In this document: piece after piece, positions 17,855 to 25,464 of the stretch
Position numbering within the stretch: position 1 is the stretch's first letter
Layout: every line of letters starts with the position of its first letter
NCBI RefSeq assembly: GCF_002086485.1
Contig: NZ_MVHF01000058.1
Span: forward strand, 1 to 44,506
Length of the DNA stretch: 44,506 nucleotides
DNA from: Mycobacterium aquaticum
GTDB taxonomy: Bacteria; Actinomycetota; Actinomycetes; Mycobacteriales; Mycobacteriaceae
Reading direction: 5' to 3'
Notes under the pieces: model-generated
Database searches by the model: none
Seen by the model: only the letters and a program-made list of their open reading frames with translations
Told to the model about the DNA's origin: nothing
Translations under genes and position numbers: made by a program

Positions 17855-19375
17855 GTGGTGACGTTCGACCACGTCGTGATGGACTCCGTTTCGAATGTGA
17901 CCAAGCTGGTGGGCGCGGCGGGGAACCTGTTCGGACCACCTCCACAGTCACCGGTTGTCGCACCAACGATCGACGGGGGCGGCAGCGGCGGGGGAGGGGG
18001 GACGACCTATCCGACTTATCCACTGCCCCCGGGCCATGCTCCGGTCGCAACCCCTCCACCGCCACCAGCCGCACCACCTCCGCCGCCGCCCGCGGCGCCC
18101 GGCCAGCCCAGCGGTGGCCTCCCAGCTGGCGCGAATCAAGCCGGAAACGACTACGGCAAGGGCACCGCGGGCGTTTCAGCGATCGATGAGAAGCTGGCAG
18201 CCAAGCTCAAGGAGATCTTCGCGGCCAATCAGGCCTCGTACGACAAGGTGATGGGCATCCTCAAGGAGATCGAGGACAAGCAGACCCAGATGGGCCCGGA
18301 CGCGTTGAACAACCCGGCCGGACTGCTGACCTTCCAGAAATTCCTCGACGAGAAACTCGCCGAGGTCCAGAAGATCCTCGCGGATGCACACGTCGATTCG
18401 GCCACACAAGCTCAGATCCTCAAGGAACTGGGCGACGAATACCGCACAGCCGGGCCCAAGGGCAATGAGCACGACGACCCCGGCGGCAGCGGCGGCCAGG
18501 GCGGCGGCTCTGGCGGCGGTGGCGGTTCCGGTGGGGGAGGTGGCGACCCCGCGGCGGTCGGCGGCACACCCCCGGCGGGCGGTGGCGACCCCGTGCAGGA
18601 TCCGCTGGCCGGCCTCGGCCCACTGGGCGGCGGCATGATGGATCCGCTGTCAGCGCTGAGCCCGGCGCTGGCTGGACTGAGCTCGTTGCCGCAGATGATG
18701 CCAGGAATGGGCGGCGGAGGCCTACCGGGCGGCGATCTCGGCTCACTGCTCGGGTCGCTGGGTGGCGGCCTGGCCGGCCTCGCCAAAGACGGCTTCACCG
18801 ACAAACCGGCCGACGAGGCCTCGAAGTCACCTCATGACGACTTCAAAGACGACGAAAACAAGAAACCGGACGAACCCAAAGAAGAGTTCAAGGACGACAA
18901 GCCGCCGACCCCGCCGACCAAACCGACTGACCCGCTCGCCGGCGACCCGAAGGCCAAGAACGAAACCGCACCGGAAACCGCCGCACCGGAAACCGCCAAG
19001 GCACAGCCAGCCGAGCCCGACCTGACCGTCAGAGCCGGCGACCAAGTGTTCAAGGCACCCGACCCCACCACCAAAGCGGTCATGGATGACGTGATCAACA
19101 AGGGCATGGGCGTGACCGCGGCGTACGCCGCGCACAACATCCAGCTGCCACCCCCGGGCACCGCCGTGACCGCACCAGTTGACCCGAACCTGATGAAGGG
19201 CGGCGAGCTCGGCTACTTCGACGCCCAGGAACCGATCCTGGCGCTCGGCAACCGAAAAATCTGGCTGGATGGGCAGGTACAGCCACTTAGTGCACTCGGC
19301 AGCCGCACAGACTTTCTAGGCTGGACCCAGGCGCCGGGCGCATCCGCGCGACCCACCGGCGCCGGATCCGTGTAG
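17855..19375 (+). CDS. Proline/glycine-rich type VII secretion-associated protein (DUF4226-like)
   Basis: A 506-residue, low-complexity protein. Residues 60-95 are proline runs. About 105-195 is a charged helical domain (AIDEKLAAKLKEIFAANQAS through DAHVDSATQAQILKELGDEY) resembling a four-helix module. Residues 205-300 are Gly/Pro-rich, 310-360 are Lys/Asp/Pro-rich, and a conserved C-terminal domain contains AGDQVFKAPDPTT and GVTAAYAAHNIQLPPPGT. It resembles mycobacterial DUF4226 proteins encoded with ESX substrates (from memory). The start is GTG 17855 or 17858, with AAAGGA upstream. It is the first gene of a five-gene plus-strand cassette. An ESX-exported or cell-envelope role is inferred. 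Confidence 0.68.
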   Translation: MVTFDHVVMDSVSNVTKLVGAAGNLFGPPPQSPVVAPTIDGGGSGGGGGTTYPTYPLPPGHAPVATPPPPPAAPPPPPPAAPGQPSGGLPAGANQAGNDYGKGTAGVSAIDEKLAAKLKEIFAANQASYDKVMGILKEIEDKQTQMGPDALNNPAGLLTFQKFLDEKLAEVQKILADAHVDSATQAQILKELGDEYRTAGPKGNEHDDPGGSGGQGGGSGGGGGSGGGGGDPAAVGGTPPAGGGDPVQDPLAGLGPLGGGMMDPLSALSPALAGLSSLPQMMPGMGGGGLPGGDLGSLLGSLGGGLAGLAKDGFTDKPADEASKSPHDDFKDDENKKPDEPKEEFKDDKPPTPPTKPTDPLAGDPKAKNETAPETAAPETAKAQPAEPDLTVRAGDQVFKAPDPTTKAVMDDVINKGMGVTAAYAAHNIQLPPPGTAVTAPVDPNLMKGGELGYFDAQEPILALGNRKIWLDGQVQPLSALGSRTDFLGWTQAPGASARPTGAGSV

Positions 19376-19385
19376 GAGAACGCCG

Positions 19386-19691
19386 ATGCACCCTGAAGCC
19401 ACGACCACCGAGCAAACCTACGTGGAGTCCTCGCGCGACGGCGCGCTCATGGTCGAGCTCGACGCCAACGAAGTGCCTCGTGTGCAGATCGAGCCCGAAG
19501 TCAACGCCACCTGGACCGCCGAAGAACTCTCCGAACGCGTCCTGCACTTGTACAAAGTGGCGTTGATGCGGGTGCGCTGTGACGCACTGGCGGCGATGAA
19601 CGAGCGCGGCGCCAACATCGCCCCGGGAACCGCCGCCTACCCCATGGCCTCAGAGATCGACGAATACCGCCGCCGCAACATCACTTTCTGA
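19386..19691 (+). CDS. Small conserved ESX-associated protein (DUF2694/DUF2710-like)
   Basis: A 101-residue protein: SRDGALMVELDANEVPRVQI then NATWTAEELSERVLHLYKVA, ending in a hydrophilic EIDEYRRRNITF tail. Two strands followed by a long helix recall the YbaB/EspL-like small proteins encoded beside ESX substrates. The ribosome site AGGAG overlaps the stop of the preceding gene and lies eight bases before ATG 19386, so the pair is cotranscribed. It has no signal peptide or membrane segment. It probably acts as a cytosolic chaperone or assembly partner of the neighbouring secreted proteins. The DUF label is from memory. Confidence 0.6.
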   Translation: MHPEATTTEQTYVESSRDGALMVELDANEVPRVQIEPEVNATWTAEELSERVLHLYKVALMRVRCDALAAMNERGANIAPGTAAYPMASEIDEYRRRNITF

Positions 19692-19760
19692 TACGGCATA
19701 ACCAGAAACCCGTGGTTACGGTAGGTAAATGCGCCCAATGAGCACGGCAGGAGGAAACCG

Positions 19761-20066
19761 ATGAGCAAGTCGCTGCACCTCGACACCGACGAGTGGAACA
19801 ACCACGCCGCGTGGTGGGATTCCGAAGCAGACGCCGCCCGTGAGCGGTTGCACGTCGACGACGACACGATCACCGAAGCCAAGGGCGCGTTCGGCAGGCT
19901 GGGCTCGTCCTCGATCGGGCAGGAGTACGCCGCGGCACTCAAGGCCCGCAGCGAGGCCGGCGACCGATTCAGCGCCTTCGCCTCGGGTGTCGCCTCGCAC
20001 ATTCGCCGCGACCTGCAAAGCTACAGCGACACCGAGGACGCCAACAGCAAGGCGTTGTCGACCTAG
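19761..20066 (+). CDS. EspC-like type VII secretion target
   Basis: A 101-residue helical protein: MSKSLHLDTDEWNNHAAWWD, SEADAARERL, then a loop and LGSSSIGQEYAAALKARSEA followed by SAFASGVASHIRRDLQSYSD. This helix-turn-helix hairpin with a terminal YSDTEDANS tail matches the EspC/DUF2580 type VII secretion target family. Its YxxxD/E signal is present as YSDTED. GGAGG precedes ATG 19761. Like EspC or EsxA relatives it would pair with a PPE/EspB-like partner, here probably the next gene, and be exported through an ESX channel. No ESX core genes are in the window. Confidence 0.78.
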   Translation: MSKSLHLDTDEWNNHAAWWDSEADAARERLHVDDDTITEAKGAFGRLGSSSIGQEYAAALKARSEAGDRFSAFASGVASHIRRDLQSYSDTEDANSKALST

Positions 20067-20079
20067 ATCGGCGCAACGT

Positions 20080-21708
20080 ATGGGCAACAACGTCGATATC
20101 GATCCGGACGGGGTGCGCGGCGCGAGCGCCGTTCTCGACAAGGCACCCACCGCCCCGTCCGGCGCGACAGTCACGCCGCCGGCCGCGGACGCGACCTCGG
20201 TGCTGGTCACCACTCAACTAGCCACTCTGATGGGCGGCCTGGACATCGACACGACATCGTCGAACATGCGGACCGCCGCCGCGTCGACGCGGCTGACCAC
20301 CACCGCGGCCACATACGAAGAACAAGAGACCGCGTCCTCGCGCAGCCTGTCCTACAGCAGCACCCCCGCGTCGACGGCCCCTGTCTCGGTCAACATTCCG
20401 ACGTTCACCGCCCCCGACCTTCCGGCCCCGCCGGCAGTACCGGCACCAGCCGGAGTCATCCCCACCACCGGCCACGAGATCGCCCAACTCATCCACGGCG
20501 GCCCGGGCGCCGACAGCCTCGACCAGGCAGCGACCACCCTCGAGAACCGGGCCACCGAACTCGACAACGCCGCAACGACCGTCCGATCGGCACGCACCGA
20601 CACCACCAACAACTGGTCGTCGACCGCCGCCGACCAAGCCGACACCCACATGTCAGGCCTACAAACCCGCTACACCGAACACGCCGAACGCGCCCGCTCA
20701 CTGGCCTCACACGCACGGACGCAGGCAGCGAACTTCCGCCAAGCCAAAGCCACCATCCCCACACCGGAAACGTTCACCGACCTGGAACGCCGCCTGCACG
20801 CGGCCAACGTCGCCAACTCACAACCAGGCAGCATGGGCCGCTACTCGGCCACCATCACCGAACTGCAACTCAAACTCGCCGAAGCCAACGAGAAAGCCAC
20901 CCGAGGATTCGCCGAGTACACCGCGGCCGCCAACACCAGCCCGACGGGCACGCCACAACCACCCGGAAACCAGCCTCACGAAACCGCAGCCGCACCAAAC
21001 ACGACCACCGCGGGCGCAGACCCTGCCAACGAGCTCGGCACCGACACAGACACCGCTGACCCGCTATCGGCGACAGATCCGCTGTCCGATCCCGCACTAG
21101 ACGGCACCACCGACACCGCATCCCAAATGATGCAAACCGTCCTACCCGCGGTCCTCGGCGGCGTATCCGGAGCCATCGGCGGAGTACTCGGGGCCGTGAC
21201 CGGCGCCGGCCAGAAACTCCAGGAAGTCGGCAACCAAGCAGTCCAAGGCGTCACGCAAGGCGCCAGCGCCCTGACCTCAGCCATGTCCGCAAAAGCACCC
21301 GAACTGGGCAGCGGAGACGAACTATCCAGCAGCACACCAGATTTCGGCGGCTTCGGCGGCGGGGGCGGCGGTGGTGGAATGCCCGGCGACACCGAACCAG
21401 CATCGGCACCATCAGGCCCGCTGACAGCACCCGCCACCACCGCAAGCACGACCGCACCCATCGCCGCGGCCCCGGCCACGGTCAGCCCACCGGCACCGGC
21501 CAGCGCCCCAACGGCCGGGGCACCGATGGGCGGCGGCATGATGCCACCGATGATGGGAGCCCCCGGCGGCCGCGGCGGCGGCTCCGACGATGACCGACGC
21601 CTCTATCCAGAGCGTCGGCTACACATCGAGGAGCAACCGAACACCGAACCGGTAAAAGGCCGCCGCGAGGCACGCAGTGTCAAACAGTCTGAGGGGGACA
21701 AGAAATGA
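20080..21708 (+). CDS. PPE/EspB-like type VII secretion substrate
   Basis: A 542-residue protein. An N-terminal NVDIDPDGVRGASAVLDKAP segment is followed by a helical domain (about 130-280) with LDQAATTLENRATELDNAAT, the NNWSSTAADQADTHMSGL turn (a W-x-x/WxG-like element) and long helices to ETFTDLERRLHAANVANSQP. This is the four-helix layout of EspB/PPE proteins. The C-terminal half is Pro/Thr/Ala-rich and then Gly/Met-rich, ending in a charged tail (RRLYPERRLHIEEQ). Start ATG 20080 lies 13 bases after the EspC-like stop; a longer frame from 19840 would overlap that gene and is rejected. The stop overlaps the next start by four bases. Export as a heterodimer with the 19761 product is inferred. 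Confidence 0.75.
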   Translation: MGNNVDIDPDGVRGASAVLDKAPTAPSGATVTPPAADATSVLVTTQLATLMGGLDIDTTSSNMRTAAASTRLTTTAATYEEQETASSRSLSYSSTPASTAPVSVNIPTFTAPDLPAPPAVPAPAGVIPTTGHEIAQLIHGGPGADSLDQAATTLENRATELDNAATTVRSARTDTTNNWSSTAADQADTHMSGLQTRYTEHAERARSLASHARTQAANFRQAKATIPTPETFTDLERRLHAANVANSQPGSMGRYSATITELQLKLAEANEKATRGFAEYTAAANTSPTGTPQPPGNQPHETAAAPNTTTAGADPANELGTDTDTADPLSATDPLSDPALDGTTDTASQMMQTVLPAVLGGVSGAIGGVLGAVTGAGQKLQEVGNQAVQGVTQGASALTSAMSAKAPELGSGDELSSSTPDFGGFGGGGGGGGMPGDTEPASAPSGPLTAPATTASTTAPIAAAPATVSPPAPASAPTAGAPMGGGMMPPMMGAPGGRGGGSDDDRRLYPERRLHIEEQPNTEPVKGRREARSVKQSEGDKK

Positions 21709-22064
21709 CGCAGCTGTCCGACGACGAGTACGTAGCGCGCATCGAGGACGGGATCGCGCACTGGCGCGCCCGCAACCGCGCCTGGATGGATGCGTGCGAG
21801 AAAATCGCCCTCGACCAGGTCCACCCCGATGTGACGGTCCGGTTCGACGAGAACGGCGACCTGAAAGTGTTCGAGGTCGACGACGACGCCCTGCAGAAAT
21901 ACACCAACACCGAGCTCGAACGCATCATGACCGAAGCGCTGCGCCGAACCCGCGCACAGTTCGCCGAGCAGGTCCGCAACCTCTACGCGGAATACCTCTC
22001 GCCCGGCGACCCTCGGTTCAAACCGGACGTGCTTGGCGTGCCGTACGTCGAGCTACCCGACTGA
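21705..22064 (+). CDS. YbaB/EspL-like small protein
   Basis: A 119-residue protein: a helical start (LSDDEYVARIEDGIAHWRAR), strands VTVRFDENGDLKVFEVDDD, then helices TELERIMTEALRRTRAQFAE and VRNLYAEYLSPGDP. The beta-hairpin between helices resembles the YbaB/EbfC fold of EspL and related ESX accessory proteins. ATG 21705 lies inside the stop of the PPE/EspB-like gene (ATGA), so it is translationally coupled. It closes the cassette and is followed immediately by a terminator-like hairpin. Probable role: cytosolic stabilisation of the secreted partner; inferred from position. Confidence 0.65.
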   Translation: MTQLSDDEYVARIEDGIAHWRARNRAWMDACEKIALDQVHPDVTVRFDENGDLKVFEVDDDALQKYTNTELERIMTEALRRTRAQFAEQVRNLYAEYLSPGDPRFKPDVLGVPYVELPD

Positions 22065-22065
22065 C

Positions 22066-22083
22066 GCCTCCCTAGGCGGAGGC
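22066..22083 (+). terminator. Terminator-like hairpin after the type VII cassette
   Basis: GCCTCC-CTAGGC-GGAGGC begins two bases after the TGA of the 21705-22064 gene. It is compact and GC-rich without a T-run. Confidence 0.5.
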
Positions 22084-22167
22084 ACTCGCGCCGTTCATTG
22101 CACACAAACCCAACGACCCTGGATGTCCCGGTTTTCGCAACGTAGAACAGGTCCGACTGTTAGCACG

Positions 22168-22398
22168 ATGAATGGTATGCCAAAGGAAAGAATGCCCGTC
22201 ACGTCGGATGGCGCGGTGCACGCCGTCGCCGCCGCCGAGGCCAAAGGCTCCGACAGGCCAGAGCAGTATCAACAGGCACCAGGTCACGAGCATCTTCGAA
22301 TTGCCCTGCAGGACTACACAGCTCACACCGTACCCGCACTGAACATTGCCGACCACGCGCAGCAGATCTATCAAGCGAACCAAGCTGCGGGCCTGTGA
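22168..22398 (+). CDS. Small hypothetical protein
   Basis: A 76-residue frame from ATG 22168: MNGMPKERMPVTSDGAVHAV, then an acidic-amphipathic stretch and HTVPALNIADHAQQIYQANQ near the end. The C-terminal helix looks protein-like, but I recognise no family. It lies beyond the terminator of the type VII cassette. A weak case: it could be a helical secreted or accessory protein, or not a gene. Confidence 0.35.
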   Translation: MNGMPKERMPVTSDGAVHAVAAAEAKGSDRPEQYQQAPGHEHLRIALQDYTAHTVPALNIADHAQQIYQANQAAGL

Positions 22399-22696
22399 CG
22401 AGCCAAAGGGATCTCCCTGTCCGGCATATTCAACGATGGAGAGCGGGTACCCGGATCGGGTGCGTTCTCGGCGCGTCGTAGGAAGTCGGAAAGTAGGCCG
22501 TCTTGTACCCTCTGGGGTGATATTGCGGTGCTTGGCGGGATCGGTTTTCTGAGGAGCTGTCAGGCTTTGTGTTCCGCGTCATCTGTTGGCGTGGCCCTCG
22601 CACCACCTCATGTTGGCAAGCCATTCGGGCAGGCCAGTGAAGCCCGGAAGGGGCGACTGGACAGACCTGCCTAACGCTGACAATGAGAGAGAACCG

Positions 22697-23233
22697 ATGA
22701 CCGCCCGACACATCTACGTCGATGAAACCAAGCCACGGAGCAGCTATGTAGTTGTGGCTAGTGTGCATGGCGCCGACGACGTTCAGGCGCTGCGCCAGGT
22801 CGTTCGCAGGCTGTTGCTGCCAGGTCAGCGGTACCTGCACATGAAGGACGAGAGCGAGGGACGGAAGCGTGAGATCGCCGCGGAGATCGTCGCCGCGCAG
22901 GTCCAGGCGAACGTCTATGTGGCGGGTAAGCGCTACCGCACTAATAACGAGCGCCGGGCTAAGTGCCTTGAAGCGCTTGTCGAACACCACGCGAGCGGCC
23001 CGGAAACCCTGCTAATTATTGATCGCGACGACACTTTGGTCAGCTTCGATAATCAGCAGCTCATCGAGTTCACCCGCAGGGCCGGCTGTCGGGGCACGCT
23101 GCGCTACGAACATCGAAGCGACAAGACTGAACTGTTGCTCGGAATCCCCGACGCGATCGCCTGGTGCTGGGGCAAAGGAGGGAGCTGGCGCCAACTCATC
23201 AGGCCAGCTATCACGGGTGTCTACGAGCTGTAG
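22697..23233 (+). CDS. DUF3800-like (RNase H-fold) protein
   Basis: A 178-residue protein that begins ARHIYVDETKPRSSYVVVAS, the YVDE(S/T) N-terminal strand typical of DUF3800 proteins. Their acidic residues form an RNase H-like putative nuclease site. Further elements are HMKDESEGRKREIAAEIV (about 54-72), TLLIIDRDDTLVSFDNQQL, and a late LLGIPDAIAWCWGKGGSWRQ where the D/WxxG region normally completes the site. ATG 22697 is preceded by GAGAGAA; an upstream in-frame start at 22586 lacks support. It stands alone on the plus strand and is followed by a strong hairpin. DUF3800 proteins are common on mobile elements and in defence contexts; activity here is unproven. Confidence 0.7.
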   Translation: MTARHIYVDETKPRSSYVVVASVHGADDVQALRQVVRRLLLPGQRYLHMKDESEGRKREIAAEIVAAQVQANVYVAGKRYRTNNERRAKCLEALVEHHASGPETLLIIDRDDTLVSFDNQQLIEFTRRAGCRGTLRYEHRSDKTELLLGIPDAIAWCWGKGGSWRQLIRPAITGVYEL

Positions 23234-23242
23234 AAAGCGCGA

Positions 23243-23280
23243 AGCCCGAGCGCCACGGTCGTCCGGCCGGGTCTCGGGCT
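23243..23280 (+). terminator. Terminator-like hairpin
   Basis: AGCCCGAG (23243-23250) pairs with CTCGGGCT (23273-23280), with an inner CGGCCG-like region, 10 bases after the stop of the DUF3800-like gene. Confidence 0.6.
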
Positions 23281-23436
23281 CACTTCCTGAAGCTCAACGC
23301 AACAGGCTGTCTTGATATTACAGCTAACCGGACTCAAGCACCACGATCAGCATGCTTGAGTCACAACGGGGGATACGCATCTCCGCATATACGGAGATCA
23401 GTATTCACTGAAAACTGGCTTGACGTGCTGCTGGAC

Positions 23437-23634
23437 TCAGCTCGGCACTACAGCTGTGGCGGCGATGTTTGTCATCAAGGCCGAACCAACAGATGTAGAT
23501 GCGGTTAGCACCACGCTCTTTGTGGAGTCACTGTTCATACGCACCGTCTCCTTCCGCTTGTTGTCTCGCAGCCGCGAGATGGCATTGGGAATGACGTTGA
23601 GAACTACAGCCGCCACAGCCATGGCAAGTGCCAA
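23437..23634 (-). CDS. Possible small membrane protein downstream of the sigma-like gene
   Basis: A 65-residue frame from TTG 23634: one hydrophobic helix (ALAMAVAAVVLNVIPNAI), then positive residues (SRLRDNKRKE), then a Ser/Thr/Val-rich tail. An alternative internal start (ATG 23535, AAGGAG nine bases upstream) would give a 32-33 residue peptide beginning MNSDSTKSVVLTASTSVGSA. It lies 45 bp after the stop of the 23679-24947 gene on the same strand. No family is recognised. The good internal ribosome site is the only translation evidence. Confidence 0.35.
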   Translation of the reverse strand: MALAMAVAAVVLNVIPNAISRLRDNKRKETVRMNSDSTKSVVLTASTSVGSALMTNIAATAVVPS

Positions 23635-23678
23635 GCCCAGGTTTACCGGGCTCAGTCCAGCAGCTTTGCTGATTATAT

Positions 23679-24947
23679 CTAGTTGTCGTTGAAGTAGCGG
23701 GCGGCCTGCTCACGGATGCGTGTGAGCCGCTTGGAGACCGCGCTGTGGTTGCTGTAGCCGAGGATGTCGCCGACCTCGGTGAGCGAGGTGACACCGGAAC
23801 GCAAGACCACGACCACTTCGCGGTCCTTGGGGTTGAGCAATGTCAGGAAGTCGCTGCACGCGAGCTGACCGACGATTTCGGTCTCGGGTCCGTGGACGGG
23901 AGTGGTGTCGTCGAGCTCGATGAAGGCGACTTTGACTCTGGAGCGGGTGTGGTTGAGCTTGCGTTCGAAGTCTTCTTTGGCGTGTGACCATCGATCGGAG
24001 AAGTCGTCGTGGGCGCGGTGGGATCGCACGGCATCGAGAATGCCGCGCAGCTGACCAGTGTGGTCGGCGGCCTCGACAGTGCGATCGACGAATTCGGCAG
24101 CTTCGTCCTCACCTGACCAGATATCGGAGCCTTTCCGGGGGCCGCCCATGGTGGTTCCTTCTAGGATCTCGCCGTTGCTCAGCGTCACCGGCCCGGGTGT
24201 GATGCCGGTATCGACGATGGGCCATGTGCGCATCTCGTCTTCCATGGCCTCGGCGACTGCGGGGATCCAGAAGTCGAGGTTGTGCGCCAGGATTCGGATG
24301 GGGTCATCTTTGGTGAACCGGGAGATGGGAGAACTCGGCATCAGGTGACGCCACACGGTAGCTCCCCAGGCGTCGGTGAGGCGCTGATGAAAGTCCGCCG
24401 GTAGGTAGGGGTCGGGATTGACGAGCTCGGTCCAGAATGGCCATTGGCCGGCATGGAGCAACGGCAGCCCGAATCGGTCGAGGGTCGCGCGCGACAGCAG
24501 ATGGAAAAGGGGTGCGTAGTCGTAGTAGCGAGTTTTGGTGCGGGGGATGAACACGATGTTGTTGTCGCCGAGGTCGGCGATGCGTGCGAGGTCGGCAGGC
24601 AGGCGTTGCCAATCTGAGGCGTCGGGGTCGGTGTCATCGGCGAAGAAGCGGCGGCGGTATTGGGCGGCTTCCCAGAGTGAGTTCCAGCGTGCGATGGAGA
24701 AGATTCTGGCGCCGTATGTATCTCGGTCAGCAGAAGCGATCGCGGGCATGAAGATGGGTACGAATTCGGGCCGTTCGGGCATGTCTGGTCGGATGACTGC
24801 TTGGAAGAACGCCATGCCAGCGGACAGGTTCCACATGCGTGGATAGCTGTCGGGGCTGGCAAGTTCATGGTCGGGGTCCAGGAGAATCTCCTGGCGGGGG
24901 TCGTCTTGGCCCCAGTCGGTTGCTGTGTCGTCAGACATGATGCTCAT
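23679..24947 (-). CDS. Protein with sigma-70 region 4-like C-terminus and unknown N-terminal domain
   Basis: A 422-residue protein. The last 60 residues (LLNPKDREVVVVLRSGVTSL, TEVGDILGYSNHSAVSKRLT, RIREQAARYF) form a sigma-region-4/LuxR-like helix-turn-helix with the DREVV..L..G.T..EVG..LGYSNHSAV pattern. The first 360 residues contain no sigma region 2 motif I recognise. They include MWNLSAGMAFFQAVIRPDMP, FVPIFMPAIAS, RYYDYAPLFHLLSR and SRFTKDDPIRILAHNLDFWI, which look globular and tryptophan-rich. Start ATG 24947 (or 24938); longer frames run into an istB scrap. Possibly a regulator whose N-terminal domain senses or binds something. It is the nearest regulator to the HELVH protein pair, transcribed in the same direction. 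Confidence 0.72.
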   Translation of the reverse strand: MSIMSDDTATDWGQDDPRQEILLDPDHELASPDSYPRMWNLSAGMAFFQAVIRPDMPERPEFVPIFMPAIASADRDTYGARIFSIARWNSLWEAAQYRRRFFADDTDPDASDWQRLPADLARIADLGDNNIVFIPRTKTRYYDYAPLFHLLSRATLDRFGLPLLHAGQWPFWTELVNPDPYLPADFHQRLTDAWGATVWRHLMPSSPISRFTKDDPIRILAHNLDFWIPAVAEAMEDEMRTWPIVDTGITPGPVTLSNGEILEGTTMGGPRKGSDIWSGEDEAAEFVDRTVEAADHTGQLRGILDAVRSHRAHDDFSDRWSHAKEDFERKLNHTRSRVKVAFIELDDTTPVHGPETEIVGQLACSDFLTLLNPKDREVVVVLRSGVTSLTEVGDILGYSNHSAVSKRLTRIREQAARYFNDN

Positions 24948-25044
24948 ACCTATCTCACGACACTTCGGCGACGATCCGTTCCACTGATCCGAAATTTCTT
25001 TCGGCGGGTCGAGGCGTTGGCGAGAAGTCGATGTCGAGCGAACG

Positions 25045-25329
25045 TCATACGATGCGGTGATGGCATAGCCCGCGCAGCCGGCCCAGGCCCACCCGACGAT
25101 CGAGCATCTCATCGATGAGTACACCGATTGGAAGGCTGTCCTCGCCCCGAACACGGCAGAGTGGCCGCCTGGTGGCGGCAGTGCCCAAGGCGATGAGTAG
25201 ATGTGATTTGCCGGTGCCGGAGTCGCCGATCAGGCACAGCGGTTGGCCTCTGCTGATCCAGTCGCCGGTGGCTAGTGGGTGGATGGTGGCCGGGGTTGAT
25301 GTTCGGGTTGGCGTCGAAATCATCGCCAC
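25045..25329 (-). pseudogene. IstB ATPase fragment (IS21-family remnant)
   Basis: The minus-strand frame reads PATIHPLATGDWISRGQPLC then LIGDSGTGKSHLLIALGTAA, the Walker A region of IstB from a different IS21 lineage than the 6-8.6 kb copy (SRGQPLCLIGDSGTGKSH versus QQNLAIIGPAGTGKSH). The following residues no longer match IstB and no other part is visible. It sits between the sigma-like gene and the first HELVH protein gene. Confidence 0.7.
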
Positions 25330-25464
25330 ACTTTCCGGTTGAGCGTGGTTACCGAGTGAGACAGGAATGGATCACACCCGAATCCCTAAAACGTGACTGT
25401 GCGGTTCCCGTTCCGCTTTTGACTATCCGTGATCACCCTCGGTAGCCGGGTGAGTACGCGAGGC

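Noticed and set aside
18412..18804. Proline/serine-rich minus-strand frames over the Gly-rich protein
   Set aside because: Antisense of glycine/proline repeats; no independent signal.
19840..20079. N-terminal extension of the PPE/EspB-like gene
   Set aside because: It would overlap the whole EspC-like gene in another frame; ATG 20080 begins the conserved part.
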